Of a stretch of DNA of 64,000 nt, positions 42,852 through 52,397 are shown in pieces. The stretch spans positions 106,820 through 170,819 of the forward strand of contig OOHK01000003.1 in assembly GCA_900315845.1 (NCBI GenBank). The letters run 5' to 3'. Both the position numbers and the translations under genes were made by a program. Within the stretch, counting starts at the first letter, position 1; every line of letters begins with the position of its first letter. The notes beneath the pieces are model-generated. The model was not told the origin of the DNA. It made no database searches and was given only the letters and a program-made list of their open reading frames with translations. This DNA comes from Candidatus Avelusimicrobium luingense (GTDB lineage: Bacteria; Elusimicrobiota; Elusimicrobia; Elusimicrobiales; Elusimicrobiaceae).

Positions 42852-44690
42852 ATGGCAACAGTTACCAAAATTTTATTTAATCAGCGTTTGAAAACTATGA
42901 TGGTTTTGGCAGTAATCGCCGGAATTGTGATTGCTGTACGCCTGATTGATATACAAATTTTGCGTCATAACGATTATTTGCAATTGGCCGAACGTAACCG
43001 TACACAAATCTTATACCAAACGGCTCCTCGCGGCCGCGTATTTACGGCGGACGGTGTGGAAATTGCGTCTAATGCGCCGTCATTTAGTTTGTATTATTTG
43101 GGTGGCCAACAAGACCCTGCCTCTTTTTACCGTTTGGCGCGTGATTTTGCGCCCTATTTGCATGTGTCGCTTGTAGAATTGTTGGAAAAATTACATACGG
43201 GCGCCAAAAGCGGCAAATCGGTTTTGCTGGCGGAAAATTTATCTACTCCCAGCACGGTAGCGTTGCAAGAGTTGCAATACTATTATCCCGGTATTTATTT
43301 GATTGAGGAAACAAAACGCCACTATCCGTATGGTGATTTTGCCAGCCATTTGCTCGGGTATTTAGGAAGTATGGATGAACGCCAATGGCGTAAACGCGAT
43401 AATAAATTAGGATATCGTTTAACGAGCAAAATCGGCAAGAACGGTATTGAACAAAAATACGAAAAAGAATTAAAAGGCAAAGACGGCGGCGTATTTTTGG
43501 AAGTAGATTACCGCGGCCGCGTAAAAAGTATTATTGAAGATAAAAAATGGGCAGCCGGCAGTGATGTATATTTAACACTTGATTTTGCCGTCCAAAAAGC
43601 CGCACAGGAAGGATTAAAAAACTCGCTTACGGGGCGTGGGGCCGCGGTGGCATTAGATCCTCGTACCGGGGCAGTACTTGCCATGGCCAGTGCTCCGGAA
43701 TATGACCCGAATATTTTTGTTCCTTATAGCGATCAAATGCTTGCTCCTACTTCTAAAAAAATCAATGAATATAATTTAGCCATACAAGGTATTTATCCGC
43801 CCGCTTCTACTTTCAAGGTGATTACGGGTGCGGCGGCTTTGGAAAGCGATTCGTTTGATACGGAACGCAAAATTTCGTGTTATGGCAAATATGATTCCGG
43901 CCCGCGTATTTTCAAATGTTGGGGAACGCACGGACCGGTTGATTTTTGGGAAGGAATGGCTCACTCTTGCGACGTGTATTTTTATGCGATAGCCGCCCAA
44001 ATGGGTTCTGCCGCTATTGAACGTGTGCAACGTATGTTTATGTTTGGCCGTCCGACCGGTATTGATTTGCCCGGTGAAAAAGCCGGCAATTTGTATGGAC
44101 CTACGCGTCGGGCGCGTAATAAATCGTACTGGTTTATCGGAGATACGCTCAATTTATCTATCGGTCAAGGGGAATTGTTAGTTACGCCGCTTAAATTGGC
44201 GCAATTCGCGGCGGCTTTAGCCAGCCGGGGAAATGTGTACCGTCCGTATTATGTATCCAAAATCGTCAGTAACCAAACCGGAAAAACGAAGATTGTAGGT
44301 AAACCGGAAATTTTACAAGTGGCCGAGTTACAGCCCGAAACATATGATAAATTATTCAAAGCCTTAAAGCATACGGTGGATAACGGTACGGCGCGCCGCG
44401 CTAAAATTAAAGATATTGACGTTTACGGAAAAACGGGAACGGCCCAAAATCCGCATGGGGCTGATCACGGTTGGTTTATGGCCTTTGGGGCCTATCCGGG
44501 CGAAAAACCGTCTATTGCCGTAGTCGTGTTTGTGGAAAACGGAGAAGGCGGTTCTTCTGCCGCCGGCCCGATTGCTCATGATATGCTTAAAGCCTATTTT
44601 GATAATCCGCAACATAAACCGGTAGAAAAAGAACAAGCGGAAAAAACACAAGATGATTATGATGAATTATTAACAGGAGAAGATGCCTGA
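42852..44690 (+). CDS. mrdA: penicillin-binding protein 2 (peptidoglycan transpeptidase)
   Basis: A 612-residue class B PBP with one N-terminal membrane segment (about 15-31), the pedestal domain, and a transpeptidase domain with the active-site STFK (S319, K322), SCD (372-374) and KTGT (527-530). It crosslinks the lateral wall in the Rod complex with RodA. No ribosome site is obvious. Its stop overlaps the region of the rodA start. Confidence 0.96.
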   Translation: MATVTKILFNQRLKTMMVLAVIAGIVIAVRLIDIQILRHNDYLQLAERNRTQILYQTAPRGRVFTADGVEIASNAPSFSLYYLGGQQDPASFYRLARDFAPYLHVSLVELLEKLHTGAKSGKSVLLAENLSTPSTVALQELQYYYPGIYLIEETKRHYPYGDFASHLLGYLGSMDERQWRKRDNKLGYRLTSKIGKNGIEQKYEKELKGKDGGVFLEVDYRGRVKSIIEDKKWAAGSDVYLTLDFAVQKAAQEGLKNSLTGRGAAVALDPRTGAVLAMASAPEYDPNIFVPYSDQMLAPTSKKINEYNLAIQGIYPPASTFKVITGAAALESDSFDTERKISCYGKYDSGPRIFKCWGTHGPVDFWEGMAHSCDVYFYAIAAQMGSAAIERVQRMFMFGRPTGIDLPGEKAGNLYGPTRRARNKSYWFIGDTLNLSIGQGELLVTPLKLAQFAAALASRGNVYRPYYVSKIVSNQTGKTKIVGKPEILQVAELQPETYDKLFKALKHTVDNGTARRAKIKDIDVYGKTGTAQNPHGADHGWFMAFGAYPGEKPSIAVVVFVENGEGGSSAAGPIAHDMLKAYFDNPQHKPVEKEQAEKTQDDYDELLTGEDA

Positions 44691-44691
44691 T

Positions 44692-46020
44692 ATGAGACAA
44701 TTGGTTTCCGGCCGTAGCCGTATAGATTGGATGCTCTTTGGAGCCATGGTATTGTTGGTAGTCCTGGGGGCGTTATGTATTATGTCTGCGGTCAATAGTT
44801 TCTCGTGGACAACTCCGGTGGTGCGTACCCATTTTATTGCACTAGTCGCAGGAGCGGTTGCTTTTTTTGTCGGATGTAGTTTTAACTATCAAATCTATGA
44901 TGAACAATGGAAAGCATTGTATGGGTTTATTCTGCTACTGCTGATAGGGGTATTGTTGTTTGGATCGTATCAGCGCGGGTCGCGCTCGTGGTTTGTGTTG
45001 CCGTTCTTTTCCATGCAACCTTCCGAAATTTGCCGCGTCGGAACAATTTTAATGGCAGCGGCTTTTATGGATAGACGCGGCCGTCGTATCCGTGATGTGG
45101 TGTCTGTATTTTATCTGGGGTTACTGTTACTGCCTATTTTCGGGCTGATTATGATGCAGCCGGATTTCTCATCGGTGGTAGTTACTTTACCGTCCATTAT
45201 TATCTTATTGTTTTGCACAGGGATTAACTTGTTTTATTTGGGCCTTATTGCGCTTTTAGCCGGCGTGGCGGGGTTTTTTACGATTTCATGGACGTATATC
45301 TATCTGCACCCGGAATTGTTAGATTATGCGTGGATACGCGTGTTTAATGACTTGGCGCATAATGGGTGGTATATGGGTGTTTTTGCTGTAATTATTATGC
45401 TTTTGGGCTATGGTATGTGGTGGTTATTTAGGCAATTTCGTATTTTATTGCCGTCATTTTATTTTGTATTGGCAACAATAGTAGTGCTCATAGGATTAGT
45501 GGGGGGAATTTTTGTAGAGCACCAAATGAAACCGCACCAACGCAAACGCGTAGAAGCCTTTTTGGCTCCCAAATCCGATCCGCAAGGTGCCGGATATAAT
45601 ATCTTGCAAGCGCAAATTGCTATGGGCGCGGGTGGTATTATGGGTAAGGGGCTGTTTTCCGGTACCCAATCGCGTTTAGGGTTTGTGCCGGAACGACACA
45701 CCGATTTTATTTTAGCCGTTGTGGGGGAAGAACTCGGCTTATGGGGCACGCTCCTGGTGCTTGGGTTATATTTTCTGATTTTATGGCGCATTATTGCCGT
45801 GGCGTATTTGTCGGGTGACAGGTACGGCTACCTAGTATGTGCCGGAATTTTTGGTATGTTTTTTACTTATATGCTAATCAACTATGGTATGTTGATAGGT
45901 ATAGTGCCGGTAGCGGGGATACCACTTCCGTTTATTTCATACGGAGGATCTAACCTGGTGGCCAGTTTGTGGGCATTGGGGGTTGTGCAGTCGGTTTATG
46001 CGCGCCGCTTACGGGCATAA
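44692..46020 (+). CDS. rodA: rod-shape-determining protein RodA, SEDS glycosyltransferase
   Basis: A 442-residue SEDS-family peptidoglycan polymerase with ten or more membrane segments. The family signatures HTDFILAVVGEELG and ISYGGSNLVASLWALGVV are present; the former carries the catalytic Asp region. It is longer than the usual ~370, with extra hydrophobic sequence at about 190-265. I chose ATG 44692, one base after the mrdA stop and 11 bases after AGGAGA, over ATG 44683. Confidence 0.94.
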   Translation: MRQLVSGRSRIDWMLFGAMVLLVVLGALCIMSAVNSFSWTTPVVRTHFIALVAGAVAFFVGCSFNYQIYDEQWKALYGFILLLLIGVLLFGSYQRGSRSWFVLPFFSMQPSEICRVGTILMAAAFMDRRGRRIRDVVSVFYLGLLLLPIFGLIMMQPDFSSVVVTLPSIIILLFCTGINLFYLGLIALLAGVAGFFTISWTYIYLHPELLDYAWIRVFNDLAHNGWYMGVFAVIIMLLGYGMWWLFRQFRILLPSFYFVLATIVVLIGLVGGIFVEHQMKPHQRKRVEAFLAPKSDPQGAGYNILQAQIAMGAGGIMGKGLFSGTQSRLGFVPERHTDFILAVVGEELGLWGTLLVLGLYFLILWRIIAVAYLSGDRYGYLVCAGIFGMFFTYMLINYGMLIGIVPVAGIPLPFISYGGSNLVASLWALGVVQSVYARRLRA

Positions 46021-46026
46021 AAAAAG

Positions 46027-46725
46027 ATGATAAACTCGCCAAAAAATTATAAAATGCGTATAGTGTTCCGTTGGGCAGATAATCAGGCGGAACATTCACA
46101 TGCTTTGCGCGGTATAAAAAAAATGGTGCTTGACTCGGGTTTGCCATACGAGCCGTCTAAATTTGTAACAAGCCAACCGCGATTGGCTTACGGCCCGGCT
46201 CCCGCTAAAGGACAGCGGGCCGAGCGAGAGTACCTAGACATTTATCTGTTAGAACGGCGCAGCGAAGAAGAAGTGCGTGCTGCCTTGTTGCAAACGGCCC
46301 CCAGCGGGTTTGAGATTTTGCAACTGACGCGCGTGCCTTATCCGTTGCCTTCCGTACAGAACTTGATGGCCGCGATCAGGTACCGGGTGAAAGGCGATTT
46401 TTCGGCCTATATTTCGTCCGGGCGGAAGTTGGAAGATTGGAACGGCATGAGTCAGTTAGCGGTAACGGTGCAAGCCTTAAACGGTATTACATATGAAAAA
46501 AATTTAACCGACGGTTTGCTCGCATCGCGTGTACTCGGGCCGCAAGAGATAGAACTTACTCTTGTTCCGATAAGCGGACAATGGATACGTCCACAATGGT
46601 TTATGGCGGCGTGGCTGGATATTCCCGTCCCGGCGCAAGATGAAAACTTTACGGTAGAAGGGTTTGATTTTATCCGGCAGGAATTATGTTGGCGGGACAC
46701 GCAAGGCGTGTACCACACGATATAA
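46027..46725 (+). CDS. DUF2344 / radical SAM-linked protein
   Basis: A 232-residue protein of the DUF2344 (TIGR03936) family. The start RIVFRWADNQAEHSHALRG resembles the family pattern of R..F...G.....SHLD. In other genomes it is fused to or next to a radical SAM protein (TIGR03960) and lies before ribonuclease G. Here the radical SAM partner is not adjacent, while rng follows after 33 bases. The function is unknown; a role in RNA or ribosome modification has been suggested from such context. The ATG at 46054 is an alternative start. Confidence 0.8.
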   Translation: MINSPKNYKMRIVFRWADNQAEHSHALRGIKKMVLDSGLPYEPSKFVTSQPRLAYGPAPAKGQRAEREYLDIYLLERRSEEEVRAALLQTAPSGFEILQLTRVPYPLPSVQNLMAAIRYRVKGDFSAYISSGRKLEDWNGMSQLAVTVQALNGITYEKNLTDGLLASRVLGPQEIELTLVPISGQWIRPQWFMAAWLDIPVPAQDENFTVEGFDFIRQELCWRDTQGVYHTI

Positions 46726-46758
46726 AAGGGATTTTTCCCTAAGCGAGGATTTTTTTAC

Positions 46759-48213
46759 ATGACAAAAACAATACCGGAACTTCCCGTAGTGGAAGCGTTA
46801 GTCAATACGTCGTTTGAAGAAACGCGTATTGCCATTTTAGAAGACGGGCGCGTCAATGAACTGTTATGGGAACGTCGCGGCGCGCTTAACATTGTAGGCA
46901 ACATTTACAAAGGTACGGTAGAAAATGTACTCCCCGGTATCTCCAGCGCATTTTTGAATATCGGGTATGAAAAAAATGCATACCTGTATATTTCCGATGT
47001 AATCGGCGGGGACAAAAAGAACATTGATAAATCGTTACATAAAGGCCAAGAAGTGATGGTGCAAGTTGTTAAAGATGCCATCAGCACCAAGGGCATGAAA
47101 GTAACGATGGACGTGACTTTGCCCGGTCGTTATTTAGTACTTACGCCGCATCAAAGTTTTGTGGGAGTTTCCAAACATATTGAAGATTCCGAATCGCGCC
47201 ATAAACTCAATGAAATTATGCAAGAGTTGGCTGAAAAACACTTAAACGGTATGGGGTGTATTGTCCGTACCGAAGCGGAAGAAGCCACGAAAGAAGAATT
47301 AGAACGTGAAGTGAAATACTTATATCGCCAATGGCAATCTATCGTCAAGAAATTTGAAACATCACGCTCTCCTAAACTCTTGCATGAAGATATGGACGCG
47401 GTCCTTCAGGTGGCGCGGGATGTGCTGTCCGAAAATGCCAAAGTCTATATGTTAGACAACGAAAAAGATTATGAACGCGTGATGGATTTTGTAAGTAAAA
47501 ATTCGCCGGAACTGGCCGGACGCGTCAAACTCTACAAAGGCAAAACGCCGATTTTTGAAGCGTACGATGTAGAAAAAGAAATTGATAATTTGCGTAAAAT
47601 TAAACTGCCGCTTCCTAACGGGGGCAGTATCATTATTCAAGAAGCCGAATCGCTCTGCGCGATTGATGTGAACACCGGAAAATTTACCGGTAATAAATCG
47701 CAGGAAGAAACGGTCACGCAAACCAACATTGAAGCCGCTAAAGAAATTGCACACCAATTACGTTTGCGCAACATCGGCGGTATTATCGTGATTGACTTTA
47801 TCGATATGCGCAAGGCTTCCAGCCGCCACCGCGTTGTGGAGGCATTGGCCGAAGCCGTCCGCGGCGACCGCGCGAAAATACGTATCTTGCCCATTACGCG
47901 TTTAGGCCTTGTGGAAATGACCCGCGAGCGCAAACGCGCCAGCACCGGCAGTTTTATCAGTGAAGAATGTCCCCAATGCCACGGCTCGGGGCGCGTGTTA
48001 TCTGCCGAAACCATGCGTATTAAAATCCAACGCGAAATTTACGATTTAACAAACGGGCGTCCCGGTGGAAATTTACGGGTGGTATTACACCCGGTGTTGG
48101 CCGAATCTATTAAGCAACGCCAAGAAGATATTGAGCAAAACATTCACCGCACACTCAAAATCCAAGCCGATCCGCAATTGGCGTGGGAAGATTACAAAAT
48201 CGTATTGGAATAA
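46759..48213 (+). CDS. rng: ribonuclease G/E
   Basis: A 484-residue endoribonuclease. It has an S1 domain in the N-terminal third (GNIYKGTVENVLPGISSAF), catalytic Asp303 (AIDVNTGKFTG) and Asp346 (IDFIDMRK), and the Zn-link CPQCHG (C404, C407). These positions equal those of E. coli RNase E. The long C-terminal degradosome scaffold is absent, so it is of the RNase G size class. It probably matures rRNA and decays mRNA. Confidence 0.95.
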   Translation: MTKTIPELPVVEALVNTSFEETRIAILEDGRVNELLWERRGALNIVGNIYKGTVENVLPGISSAFLNIGYEKNAYLYISDVIGGDKKNIDKSLHKGQEVMVQVVKDAISTKGMKVTMDVTLPGRYLVLTPHQSFVGVSKHIEDSESRHKLNEIMQELAEKHLNGMGCIVRTEAEEATKEELEREVKYLYRQWQSIVKKFETSRSPKLLHEDMDAVLQVARDVLSENAKVYMLDNEKDYERVMDFVSKNSPELAGRVKLYKGKTPIFEAYDVEKEIDNLRKIKLPLPNGGSIIIQEAESLCAIDVNTGKFTGNKSQEETVTQTNIEAAKEIAHQLRLRNIGGIIVIDFIDMRKASSRHRVVEALAEAVRGDRAKIRILPITRLGLVEMTRERKRASTGSFISEECPQCHGSGRVLSAETMRIKIQREIYDLTNGRPGGNLRVVLHPVLAESIKQRQEDIEQNIHRTLKIQADPQLAWEDYKIVLE

Positions 48214-48225
48214 AAACCAACGCGT

Positions 48226-49914
48226 ATGAAACGGATGTTGCATTTCTTACAAGTTTTGGTAGCAGTTAGTTTCCTGTCCGTAGTTGCATACGGACAGGAA
48301 AAAGCGCCGTTTATCTTTTCGGGCCGCAAACAAGGAACGATAGAAACGGTACAAAAAAACGGCACTACTTATTTGAATTTGCAACAAACCGCCCGCAAGT
48401 TGGGGCTAAACGTAGAATTATTTGCCCGCTCCAAGCAAGCCAAACTGACCACCCGCGGTTTCTATGCCATTTTAACAGCCGGTATTAACGAACTGATTGT
48501 TAATGCACAGACCGTTAAACTGTCCGCTCCCGTTTTAATAGACGGGGGGGATATGTGGGCCCCCGCGGAATTTTTTGAGTTGCCCGTTTTGCAACAATCG
48601 CTGGCGAAAGAAATTGCATTTACAAATGGCGAATTGCAAGTGGAACGCCCCTACGATTTGGCACGGATAGATAATGAACTCTTAGCCAAAGAAGACCGTA
48701 TTATTTTTAATCCGCGCCGCCAAGTAACGTGGACATCCGCGCAGCCAAATCCGCATACGGTAGAAATAACATTTCCCGATACGGGAATTAAACGGGTGGA
48801 AAATTTCCGACTTAAAACGGGGCATATTTCATCGGTATCTATCCGTCAAGATCGCGGAAATACCGTTGTCAAAACCATTTTGGGCAAACAGGGGAAACAT
48901 TGGACGGTAGAAGAACACTCCGGGAAAATTTATTTCCGCGTAGGGCGCGAAAACTTGCAACCGATTCAAGACAAACCGGCTGCTCCGGCAGAAAAACCGG
49001 TGGCTAAAACACCGCAAACGAATGCGGTTAAAACTACTTCCGCGGCAGATGAACCGTTGCCCGCTCCGTCTGTAACGGACGATAGCGAAGATAGTATCCC
49101 GGCAGGTACGCCAACAATGGCCGTTGCCGCCGTGCCGGAAATGAAACCGACCCCGCAAACGGAAATCAAACCGACTCCGCAAACCGAAATCAAGCCCGCA
49201 CCGGTAGCGGCTATTTCTCCGGTGCATAAAAAAATGCGTATTGTTATTGATCCGGGGCACGGCGGAAAAGATCCCGGGGCGGTACGCTCTCGCACGCGTG
49301 AAAAAGACCTTAATTTAGCGGTAGCCAAGGAATTATACAAATTACTGCAAAAGAAAAATTTTGAAGTCAAAATCACACGTGATAATGATACGTTTATCCC
49401 GCTTTCGGGTCGCTCCAAAATTGCCAATACTTTTAAGGCCGATTTGTTTATCTCGGTGCATACCAATTCGTCTAAGAATAAAAATGCCAACGGATTTGAA
49501 GTATATTTCCGCAGCGAAAAAGCAACCGATAAAGAAGCCGCTGATACGGCGGCATTAGAAAACGAAGCCATGCAATACGAAGAAGTCCATTACAATTTTG
49601 TGGACGCTTTGTTGCAGTCTTTGGCGAAAAATGAGTACATCAACGAAAGTTCCAAATTGGCCGGATATGTTAGAAATGCCGTATATAAACAGCCCGGTAT
49701 CGGTATTGCCGTTAATCAAAATAGCAGTGTGCGTCAAGCCAACTTCTATGTGTTAAAAGGGGTGCAAAGCCCGGCTATTCTGGTGGAAATGGGATATATC
49801 AGCAGTAATAAAGACCGCGGCCGGCTGACGCAGAGTGCCGTGCAGAAAAAGATGGCACAAGGGATTTTTAATGGTGTATTAAACTACGCCAAGAACGAAG
49901 GTTGGATCAATTAG
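48226..49914 (+). CDS. secreted N-acetylmuramoyl-L-alanine amidase
   Basis: A 562-residue cell-wall hydrolase. Signal peptide at 1-23 (cleavage near AYG). An N-terminal region (about 30-245) combines a copper-amine-oxidase-like beta domain (LNLQQTARKLGLNVEL) and an AMIN-like stretch. A Pro/Thr/Ala-rich linker follows, with a tandem PTPQTEIK repeat near 305-325. The Amidase_3 catalytic domain starts at about 337 (IDPGHGGKDPG with Asp342 and His345) and includes FISVHTNSS and ILVEMGYISS for zinc binding and catalysis. It cleaves stem peptides from glycan strands and fits the wall-growth genes upstream. Confidence 0.93.
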   Translation: MKRMLHFLQVLVAVSFLSVVAYGQEKAPFIFSGRKQGTIETVQKNGTTYLNLQQTARKLGLNVELFARSKQAKLTTRGFYAILTAGINELIVNAQTVKLSAPVLIDGGDMWAPAEFFELPVLQQSLAKEIAFTNGELQVERPYDLARIDNELLAKEDRIIFNPRRQVTWTSAQPNPHTVEITFPDTGIKRVENFRLKTGHISSVSIRQDRGNTVVKTILGKQGKHWTVEEHSGKIYFRVGRENLQPIQDKPAAPAEKPVAKTPQTNAVKTTSAADEPLPAPSVTDDSEDSIPAGTPTMAVAAVPEMKPTPQTEIKPTPQTEIKPAPVAAISPVHKKMRIVIDPGHGGKDPGAVRSRTREKDLNLAVAKELYKLLQKKNFEVKITRDNDTFIPLSGRSKIANTFKADLFISVHTNSSKNKNANGFEVYFRSEKATDKEAADTAALENEAMQYEEVHYNFVDALLQSLAKNEYINESSKLAGYVRNAVYKQPGIGIAVNQNSSVRQANFYVLKGVQSPAILVEMGYISSNKDRGRLTQSAVQKKMAQGIFNGVLNYAKNEGWIN

Positions 49915-49941
49915 ATTTTAGAATAGTTTTGTTAACACAAC

Positions 49942-49978
49942 GCCTACAAAAGTGAACTAACTTTTGTGGGCTGTTTTT
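49942..49978 (+). terminator. intrinsic terminator between convergent genes
   Basis: GCCTACAAAAGT pairs with ACTTTTGTGGGC and is followed by TTTTT. It ends the amidase transcript just before the convergent pilin gene. Confidence 0.8.
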
Positions 49979-50477
49979 ACGGGTTGGCGCAAATTTTTTG
50001 TCCCAAGGCGGTAGAACCCGAACAATCAATTTGACCGGGATGAGGTGACTGGTCCAACCAAACGGTATAGACAAATTCTTGTACGGATACGCAATCGCTT
50101 ATCCGGGTATGTGTCTTGGATACCGTCGGGCAGTATCTGGCCAAAATGGCGTAATTGGCACTGGTGGCCGAGGCTTGCACTTGGCTGATGACATCAATAT
50201 CAAAATAGGCATCACACGAGTAGGTAGTCCCGTCGTCGGCAGATAATTTTTTGCAGGTGCTTTCAGTGGCAAGTTCGTCCAAATCAAACGCATATTGGCC
50301 GTTGGCTAAATAATAGGCTTCCTGCGCGCGTTTCAAATCCGCAATAACTGTTTTCATGTTGGCCAGTCTTGCCTTTGTAACCGCTTTTTTATACTGCGGC
50401 AATGCCACACTGGCTAAAATGCCGATAATTAAAACAACAACTAATAGTTCAATCAGTGTAAAAGCTTTGTTGTTCAT
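49977..50477 (-). CDS. type IV pilin-like protein (orphan)
   Basis: A 166-residue prepilin with leader MNNKA and the helix [20 protein letters not shown] with +5 Glu. The alpha-1 helix continues as [20 protein letters not shown]. Cys residues in the C-terminal domain could pair. I chose ATG 50477 behind AAAGGAG over a GTG at 50501, since the leader length then matches the other two pilins. Third orphan pilin of the window; there is no assembly machinery nearby. Confidence 0.9.
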   Translation of the reverse strand: MNNKAFTLIELLVVVLIIGILASVALPQYKKAVTKARLANMKTVIADLKRAQEAYYLANGQYAFDLDELATESTCKKLSADDGTTYSCDAYFDIDVISQVQASATSANYAILARYCPTVSKTHTRISDCVSVQEFVYTVWLDQSPHPGQIDCSGSTALGQKICANP

Positions 50478-50504
50478 AAAATTCTCCTTTTCCCTTTCCA
50501 CTAT

Positions 50505-50533
50505 ATTATCGTTTTTTTTTTTTGATTTGTCAA
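50505..50533 (-). promoter_or_regulatory. promoter of the pilin gene
   Basis: On the minus strand TTGACA (50533-50528) and GATAAT (50510-50505) are 17 bases apart; the spacer contains a run of A. Confidence 0.7.
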
Positions 50534-50607
50534 GGAAAATTTAGTATCCCGACGAAATGGCAAATCTGTAATAGAGACTTGCATTTAGTAGAGCGTCTCC
50601 GTGTTAT

Positions 50608-51744
50608 TTATATCCAGGCATTACACAAGTTTTTTATAACAGCATCCGGTTTTTGTAAATGTTCTTGATTTTCCAGGGAAAGATACAGCAACGAATATGG
50701 AGTCACGCTTACCCAATATTCATGTGCTTGAGTGCGTTCTGCCACCTGTTTCCCGAATATATATATGGATTTATTATTCGGACATTGTTGTTCCCAATAT
50801 CCTTTGTCTTTGGCGGAAGGAAATTGTTTGCGCCACGTTTGTACTCCTTCTCTGGCCAGACTTACATTATATTGTAAGCGATCTTCTATGGTTTCTATGA
50901 AACCCCACGAAAAAGTTTCGGGGTTTGAAGAACATTCCCAATGTGAAAAATCATTATCCTGGCGTTTGGTTATGCAGTGGTGTTGAATTCCAAAAAGCAT
51001 ACGTGTGCGCGTGGCGGAAGAACGGGCACCGAATTGTTGAAGTAATTTGACAATTTGTTTGCGCTCGGCGGTCGGGTCTTTCCTAAAGTGGCTTTTTGCA
51101 AAATCTAACAGGGAATCTCCGTTACTATCTTGCGAACTGTTTATGTCTGCATGGGCTTGTAATAGGTATTTAACGGCTTCTACGTCTCCCCGTGCTATTG
51201 AGTAAATCAGCGTAGAGATTCCTCCCGCAAATTTTCCGTTGATATCGGCTCCATAGGATAAAAGCAATTGGGCAATATCAAAATGATGATGGGCAACCGC
51301 GGTAAAAAATGCGGTGGTACCATTTTTGGGGTGATGGTATATGTCTGGCGGAATATGGTATTTTTCTACGTAATTACGTACGGAATTGATATCTCCCATT
51401 TCGGCGTTAGAGTACATATTGTCTGCTAAGTTCATGTAAGTCAGGGTATCGATGTAATCTTCGCAATGTTCTTCCTGTCCGTTTGAGCGGGTGCATTTGC
51501 GCACCGGCATACGTAATGCAATATCATCCGGGCGAGAAGTTGAAGTATAGGGTATTATCTTATGTGTCTGCGGTTGTGCTTGGGAAGTCGCAGGCTCCTC
51601 TAGGCCGCTTGTTATATCTTTTTTAATGTGATTAAAAAGTTTTTCCGGGATCTTCTTAAAAAAAGGCCCTGTCAAAAAGAGACATGCTATTAAAGTTCCA
51701 GTACCTAGTAAGAGTGCGAACGCAAAGATAAGCGGTTTCTTCAT
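50608..51744 (-). CDS. membrane-anchored ankyrin-repeat protein
   Basis: A 378-residue protein. A basic N-terminus and one hydrophobic segment (about 5-24) form a signal anchor or signal peptide. Ankyrin-type repeats occupy about 145-240, with GTTAFFTAVAHHHFDIAQLLLSYGADIN as one clear unit and the next starting at STLIYSIARGDVEAVKYLL. The C-terminal 120 residues contain several Cys and a WRKQFP motif but no known domain. I chose ATG 51744 behind GGAGAAAAA. It is probably an extracytoplasmic binding protein; the partner is unknown. Confidence 0.8.
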   Translation of the reverse strand: MKKPLIFAFALLLGTGTLIACLFLTGPFFKKIPEKLFNHIKKDITSGLEEPATSQAQPQTHKIIPYTSTSRPDDIALRMPVRKCTRSNGQEEHCEDYIDTLTYMNLADNMYSNAEMGDINSVRNYVEKYHIPPDIYHHPKNGTTAFFTAVAHHHFDIAQLLLSYGADINGKFAGGISTLIYSIARGDVEAVKYLLQAHADINSSQDSNGDSLLDFAKSHFRKDPTAERKQIVKLLQQFGARSSATRTRMLFGIQHHCITKRQDNDFSHWECSSNPETFSWGFIETIEDRLQYNVSLAREGVQTWRKQFPSAKDKGYWEQQCPNNKSIYIFGKQVAERTQAHEYWVSVTPYSLLYLSLENQEHLQKPDAVIKNLCNAWI

Positions 51745-51863
51745 TTTTTCTCCGTTTGATTGTGATATCAATAATTATATTATAAATTATCTCTGTATTG
51801 CTGAAATTAAACTAACCCAAGGGAATACTTAAAAGAGCCGTGGTGAAATAGTAAAATAAAAAT

Positions 51864-52397
51864 ATGTTGTTTTCTTTATTTTACACATTTGCCAAAATCG
51901 GGCTATTTACTTTAGGCGGCGGATACGCGATGTTGCCGCTGATGGAACAGGAAATCGTAGAGAAACGTGCTTGGCTGAGTCGCACGGAATTTTTAGATAC
52001 GGTCGCCCTTGCGCAAAGTGCGCCGGGTATTTTGGCAATCAATATGGCTATTTTGGTGGGATATCAACGCGCCAACGTGCGGGGGAGTATTTTTGCGGCG
52101 TTGGGGGCGGCGCTACCATCGTTTATCATTATTTTACTGATTGCCGTTTTCTTTCATAACTATCAACAAAACCCGGTCATTAACCGCATTTTCAAAGGAG
52201 TCCGCCCGGCGGTGGTGGCGCTGATTGCCGTTCCTGTTTTCCGGTTGGCGCGTGCGGCTGATATCGGGTGGAAAAATGTATGGTTGCCGATAACGGTGGT
52301 GGGGCTGGTGTGGGGGTTGCACGTTTCTCCGATATATGTGGTGTTGGCGGCGATAGCGGGCGGCTTTTGGTGGGCCGTTAGACGGGAGCGCGTATGA
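51864..52397 (+). CDS. chromate transporter family protein, first half
   Basis: A 177-residue half-size CHR protein with the family N-terminus TFAKIGLFTLGGGYAMLPLM and the LAQSAPGILAINMAILVGY loop, with about five to six membrane segments. Together with the next gene it would make up one full-length-equivalent transporter. The substrate may not be chromate. No strong ribosome site. The start of the second gene overlaps its stop by four bases. Confidence 0.88.
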   Translation: MLFSLFYTFAKIGLFTLGGGYAMLPLMEQEIVEKRAWLSRTEFLDTVALAQSAPGILAINMAILVGYQRANVRGSIFAALGAALPSFIIILLIAVFFHNYQQNPVINRIFKGVRPAVVALIAVPVFRLARAADIGWKNVWLPITVVGLVWGLHVSPIYVVLAAIAGGFWWAVRRERV

